Positions 12,344 through 15,168 of a stretch of DNA of 15,168 nucleotides are shown one piece after another. The first letter of the stretch is position 1. Every line of letters starts with the position of its first letter. Position numbers and translations under genes: made by a program. Source of the stretch: AC-9 sp051984395. GTDB taxonomy: Bacteria > Actinomycetota > Acidimicrobiia > Acidimicrobiales > AC-9. Below the pieces are notes generated by a model. The model had not been told where the DNA came from. It did no database searches and worked only from the letters and a program-made list of their open reading frames with translations. The stretch covers positions 1-15,168 of the forward strand of contig JBPYEZ010000160.1 in assembly GCA_051984395.1 (NCBI GenBank). Reading direction: 5' to 3'.

Positions 12344-13845
12344 CACGCCGTCCCGTCCCACAGCAGGCGTTCTTCGCCGGCGGGGTCGTCCACCACGACG
12401 CACTCGGTGTCGAGCACCATGGTGGACCGCTGTCCAACCTCGTAGGCCGGCCAGGGCGGGAGCGACGCGGTGTCGGGAGCCCCACGGTGGGCGAACGCCG
12501 TCCAGGCCGCGGACATGCGGCCGGCCAGCTTCCGGGGCTCGGCGCCGCCGCCGGTGAAGAGGTCGGCACCGCGCTTGTCCATGTTGTCGAACACGAACGG
12601 CAGCTCCAGTGCGTGACAGGAGCCCAGCTTGCCGTCGAGGATCGGCGTGGCCCATTGGAACAGGTACATGTAGGTCCTGGGCTGGTGGATCGACTGCGCC
12701 TCGGCCAGGCGGATGGCGGGGATGCGGAACACCTGATCGGTGAGCACGGCCGTCCAGACGTCGCCGAGCGGGACGCCTGGCCGTGATCGCCGGTACACCT
12801 CGACCGCCTTGGCCGCCGTGGGACCGAAGACCGAGGCGGCGCGGTGCTCGAGGGTGGCCTCGTCGGTCTCGGCCAGGCGGGCGTCCATGAGGCCGAACAG
12901 GCGCATCTCGTCGAGATTGGTGCCGACAATCATCTCGACATCGGCCGACGAGCCCTCGCGCACCGCGTCATTGGGAGGGCGGGGCAGGCTCAGCCCGTCG
13001 ACGACCGGCGTGAAGGCGAGGTTCGGCCAGGTTCGATCGACGACCCGGCCCTGGGCGGCGAGCAGGCGGTCAACGGGCACGTCGACGAGTGCTCGGGCGT
13101 CGCCGGGTGTCAGGCCGAGCTCGGACAGCAGGTCGCGGGTCACTCCCTCGGCCTTGTCCCGCGTCGTGACGTGCGCGGCGGCTCCGCTCTGCAGGATCGC
13201 CCGGGAGAACAGGCCCCGGGCTGCGGGCAGGGCCAGCAGCGTCCCCACGCTCATGGCGCCCGCCGACTCACCGAACACCGTCACCTGTGACGGGTCCCCG
13301 CCGAAGGACGACGCGTTGGCACGTACCCACTCCAGCGCTGCCACCTGATCGAGGATCCCGCAGTTGCCCGAGGTGGCATAGCGCTCGTCGCCGAGCTCGC
13401 CCAGCTCGAGGAAGCCGAGGGCGCCGAGCCGGTAGTTGATCGTCACGACGACGACGTCACCGTCGGCTGCCAGTCGCGCGCCGTCGTACCACGGCGTCGA
13501 GCCGGTACCGGTCACGAAGGCGCCGCCATGGATCCAGACCATGACCGGCCGGCGGCCGCCGTCGAGACCGGGTGTCCAGACGTTGAGTTGGAGGCAGGCC
13601 TCGGACTGCTCGGGCTTGTCGGCCCCGAGCAGCGTCTCGAGGGGAGACGGGTTCTGCGGCGCCACGGGCCCGAAGCCCGACGCCTCCAGGGGTGCGGTCC
13701 ATGGCCGCGGCTCCTCCGGCGGGCGCCAGCGCAGCTCCCCGATCGGGGGCCGGGCGTAGGGGATGCCCCGGAAGACGTGCACCGGCCCGGCCGGTGAACC
13801 GATCACCGGGCCGTGGCTGGTCTGGACGATGGGACCGCTGGGCAT
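12343..13845 (-). CDS. Type B carboxylesterase (alpha/beta hydrolase)
   Basis: This is a 500-residue serine hydrolase of the carboxylesterase type B/cholinesterase family (PnbA-like). It cleaves carboxylic esters; the natural substrate cannot be read from sequence. The hallmarks are FRGIPYARPPIGELRW at 25-40, SEACLQLNVWTP at 81-92, the oxyanion hole HGGAF at 106-110, and nucleophile S194 in FGESAGAMSVG. Acid E313 in TNLDEMRLF and catalytic H411 in CHALELPFVFDN complete the triad. Length is normal and no signal peptide is seen, so a cytoplasmic enzyme is likely. The ATG follows the upstream stop by 12 nt with only a weak ribosome binding site. The stop is shared with the next start (TGATG). 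It sits between a nucleotidyltransferase and an unknown gene, with no evident pathway link. Confidence 0.95.
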   Translation of the reverse strand: MPSGPIVQTSHGPVIGSPAGPVHVFRGIPYARPPIGELRWRPPEEPRPWTAPLEASGFGPVAPQNPSPLETLLGADKPEQSEACLQLNVWTPGLDGGRRPVMVWIHGGAFVTGTGSTPWYDGARLAADGDVVVVTINYRLGALGFLELGELGDERYATSGNCGILDQVAALEWVRANASSFGGDPSQVTVFGESAGAMSVGTLLALPAARGLFSRAILQSGAAAHVTTRDKAEGVTRDLLSELGLTPGDARALVDVPVDRLLAAQGRVVDRTWPNLAFTPVVDGLSLPRPPNDAVREGSSADVEMIVGTNLDEMRLFGLMDARLAETDEATLEHRAASVFGPTAAKAVEVYRRSRPGVPLGDVWTAVLTDQVFRIPAIRLAEAQSIHQPRTYMYLFQWATPILDGKLGSCHALELPFVFDNMDKRGADLFTGGGAEPRKLAGRMSAAWTAFAHRGAPDTASLPPWPAYEVGQRSTMVLDTECVVVDDPAGEERLLWDGTA

Positions 13846-13857
13846 GGCGCCGTTCTA

Positions 13858-14625
13858 CTAGGTCCCGGCACCAGTGGGCGGGCAGCCCTTGTTGGCGCCA
13901 TTGCCCCGTACGAAGTCGTTCACCTCGTAGTAGGCGTCGATGGACTCGCCTGCGTCCCCCCAGAATCCTTCTAGGACGTCGTACTCCATCGTTCCCTGGG
14001 ACACGAACCAGTTGTTGACGTCGGTGATCTCCAGCTCGCCGCGTCCGGACGGCTCCAGGCTGGGGATGATCTCGAACACCTTCGGGTCGTAGAAGTAGAT
14101 GCCGGTGACGGCGAAGCGGCTGGGGGGGTCGGTTGGCTTCTCGACGATCCGGACCACCCGCCCGCCGTCGCCGAGGTCGGGCACGCCGAGGTGGCGGAGG
14201 TGGGCGGCGTCGCCCACCTCCGACAGCACGATCCGCGCCCCTTGGGCCTGGGCCTCGAAGTGCTCCACGGCTGGCCTGATCGACCGCTCGACGACATTGT
14301 CGGCCAGCATCACCACGACGCGCTCGCCGTCGACGAAGCGCTCGGCCAGGCCCAGGGCCTCGGCGATCCCGCCGGGGCGCTCCTGATAGGCGTAGGACAA
14401 CCGGTCGATGCCGTACTCGTGGCCGTTGCCCAGCAGCCGCAGGAACTCACCGGCGTGGGTCCCCCCGGTCACCAGCATGAGCTCGGTGACACCGGCGCTC
14501 ACCAGGGCTTCGATGGCGTAGGTGACCATGGGCCGGTCGTAGATCGGCAGCAGGTGCTTGTTCGTGATGCGGGTCAGGGGATGAAGCCGGGTACCCGTGC
14601 CCCCGGCGAGGATGACGCCCCTCAC
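13858..14625 (-). CDS. Sugar-1-phosphate nucleotidyltransferase (RmlA-like, short form)
   Basis: This 255-residue cytoplasmic enzyme joins a nucleoside triphosphate to a sugar-1-phosphate, most likely dTTP with glucose-1-phosphate. The nucleotide loop LAGGTGTRLHPLTRITNKHLLPIYDRPM lies at about residues 6-33, followed by QERPGGIAEALGLAERFV (81-98), the metal-binding ADN of VVVMLADNVV, VRIVEKPTDPPS, TGIYFYDPKVFEIIPSLEPSGRGELEITDVN and GFWGDAGESIDAYYEVN. It lacks the extra C-terminal helical region of ~290-residue RmlA proteins and so belongs to the short branch. Many of these work in secondary-metabolite or surface-glycan pathways and may use another sugar or nucleotide. The start is GTG with GAGGA just upstream, 10 nt after the hydroxylase stop. 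The gene ends with two TAG codons in a row. Confidence 0.9.
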   Translation of the reverse strand: MRGVILAGGTGTRLHPLTRITNKHLLPIYDRPMVTYAIEALVSAGVTELMLVTGGTHAGEFLRLLGNGHEYGIDRLSYAYQERPGGIAEALGLAERFVDGERVVVMLADNVVERSIRPAVEHFEAQAQGARIVLSEVGDAAHLRHLGVPDLGDGGRVVRIVEKPTDPPSRFAVTGIYFYDPKVFEIIPSLEPSGRGELEITDVNNWFVSQGTMEYDVLEGFWGDAGESIDAYYEVNDFVRGNGANKGCPPTGAGT

Positions 14626-14635
14626 TGGTCGGTCC

Positions 14636-15168
14636 TCACCGTTCGGCCCTGGTGGCCCTGCGCTCCTCGAACCGGCGCTCCCAGTCCAGCTCGTTGTCCT
14701 TCGAGTCGCGGATGTAGGGCGACAGGGCGATCGCCTTGATCACCAGCCAGTTGAGGGCGGCCACGGGCCAGGGGAGCGGCCTGACGACGTCGACGAACAG
14801 GATCGTGCGGTAGCCGTCGGTGTCGTTCCAGGCCTCGTGCTGGTAGGTGTCGTCGAACACCAGGCTCTTTCCCTCCTGCCAGTGGGCGATCTCGCCGCCC
14901 ACCTTGATGCCGCAGGCCGACACGGGCTCGGGGACCGCCAATGCCAGGTGGTAGCGGAGCACGCCCTTGTAGGGCCCCCGGTGCTCGTCGATGTGCTTGT
15001 GGGGCGACAGGATCGAGAAGAAGCCCGTCGTCATGCCGGGGATGCGCTCGAGAGCGGCCGTGGTGGCCGGGCAGCGAGCGCAATTTCGATCCGACTTGAA
15101 GCCGTAGCCATAGAAGAAGAACGTCTTCCACCGGTCGTCGTCGGTGATCGTGGCCTGGTCGGACTGGA
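14636..15168 (-). CDS. Aspartyl/asparaginyl beta-hydroxylase-family dioxygenase, 5' end outside the window
   Basis: This Fe(II)/2-oxoglutarate dioxygenase belongs to the AspH/LpxO family. The frame stays open to the window edge, giving 176 visible C-terminal residues, and is not limited to the ATG at 15034, because CPATTAALERIPG before it is conserved family sequence. In visible numbering, H62 (HIDEHRG) and H110 (FDDTYQHEAWN) match the two iron ligands. R71 (VLRYHLAL) and R120 (GYRTILFVD) match the 2-oxoglutarate arginines, with the spacing found in human AspH (9 and 10 residues). As in AspH, Gly replaces the usual acidic ligand. The family hydroxylates peptides, amino acids or lipid acyl chains; the substrate here is unknown. 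It is the first visible gene of the minus-strand unit, so a promoter probably lies beyond 15168. Confidence 0.9.
   Translation of the reverse strand, partial: QSDQATITDDDRWKTFFFYGYGFKSDRNCARCPATTAALERIPGMTTGFFSILSPHKHIDEHRGPYKGVLRYHLALAVPEPVSACGIKVGGEIAHWQEGKSLVFDDTYQHEAWNDTDGYRTILFVDVVRPLPWPVAALNWLVIKAIALSPYIRDSKDNELDWERRFEERRATRAER

Noticed and set aside
14622..15131. 169-codon minus-strand frame that competes with the hydroxylase gene
   Set aside because: It lacks any family motif. The neighbouring frame carries the iron and 2-oxoglutarate residues with correct spacing and stays open to the window edge.
1..15168. CRISPR arrays, tRNA genes, insertion sequences and att-like long direct repeats
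   Set aside because: Reading both strands by eye I found no regularly spaced repeats, tRNA cloverleaf, transposase motif or long flanking repeats. A computed repeat search would be needed to exclude short att sites.

Overview
The window is a gene-dense, high-GC chromosomal segment with GTG starts, stop/start overlaps and very short gaps. It points to an actinobacterium: the two-component pair is closest in sequence to SenX3/RegX3, and the secretion-like genes include a protein of the actinobacterial SCO6880 type. An uncultured or little-studied lineage such as Acidimicrobiia would fit, but the lineage is inference. No tRNA, rRNA, CRISPR array, transposase, integrase or relaxase was seen.

Layout. 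(1) 1-1177, plus: the 3' nine-tenths of serS (seryl-tRNA synthetase). (2) 1174-5045, minus: a tightly packed unit read pstB -> senX3-like kinase -> regX3-like regulator -> phoU -> Fur-family regulator. The first two junctions overlap by 4 nt, and the last two gaps are about 21 nt. This is a phosphate-sensing unit in which pstB has no pstS, pstC or pstA beside it. The fur stop and the serS stop share a CTAG palindrome. (3) 5046-5507: the only real intergenic region. It holds a PHO-box-like direct repeat facing pstB, several hairpins, and a promoter plus strong ribosome binding site facing the other way. (4) 5508-11652, plus: five overlapping genes of a type IV secretion/conjugation-like machine. 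They encode a small two-helix membrane protein, a VirB6/TrbL-like polytopic protein, an SCO6880-type protein (VirB3/PrgI-like hairpin plus VirB4 N-domain-like region), a separate VirB4-like ATPase, and a VirD4/TraG-like coupling ATPase. (5) 11502-15168, minus: a second compact unit read beta-hydroxylase (5' end outside the window) -> sugar-1-phosphate nucleotidyltransferase -> type B carboxylesterase -> 144-aa unknown -> YjbQ family protein.

How the parts may work together. The phosphate unit is coherent: PstB is the transporter ATPase, PhoU links transporter state to the kinase, and the kinase/regulator pair would act on PHO boxes such as the one upstream of pstB. The Fur-like protein at its end suggests co-expression with a metal or peroxide response. 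The five plus-strand genes form one translationally coupled module with two motor ATPases and a membrane channel candidate, but the window shows no relaxase, cell-wall hydrolase or pilus-tip gene. It could be a minimal DNA or protein translocation system, or part of a larger or decaying element. The coupling-protein gene runs 151 nt into the 3' end of yjbQ on the opposite strand. This module, with its split VirB4, unusual Walker A and antisense 3' overlap, is the most unusual part of the window.
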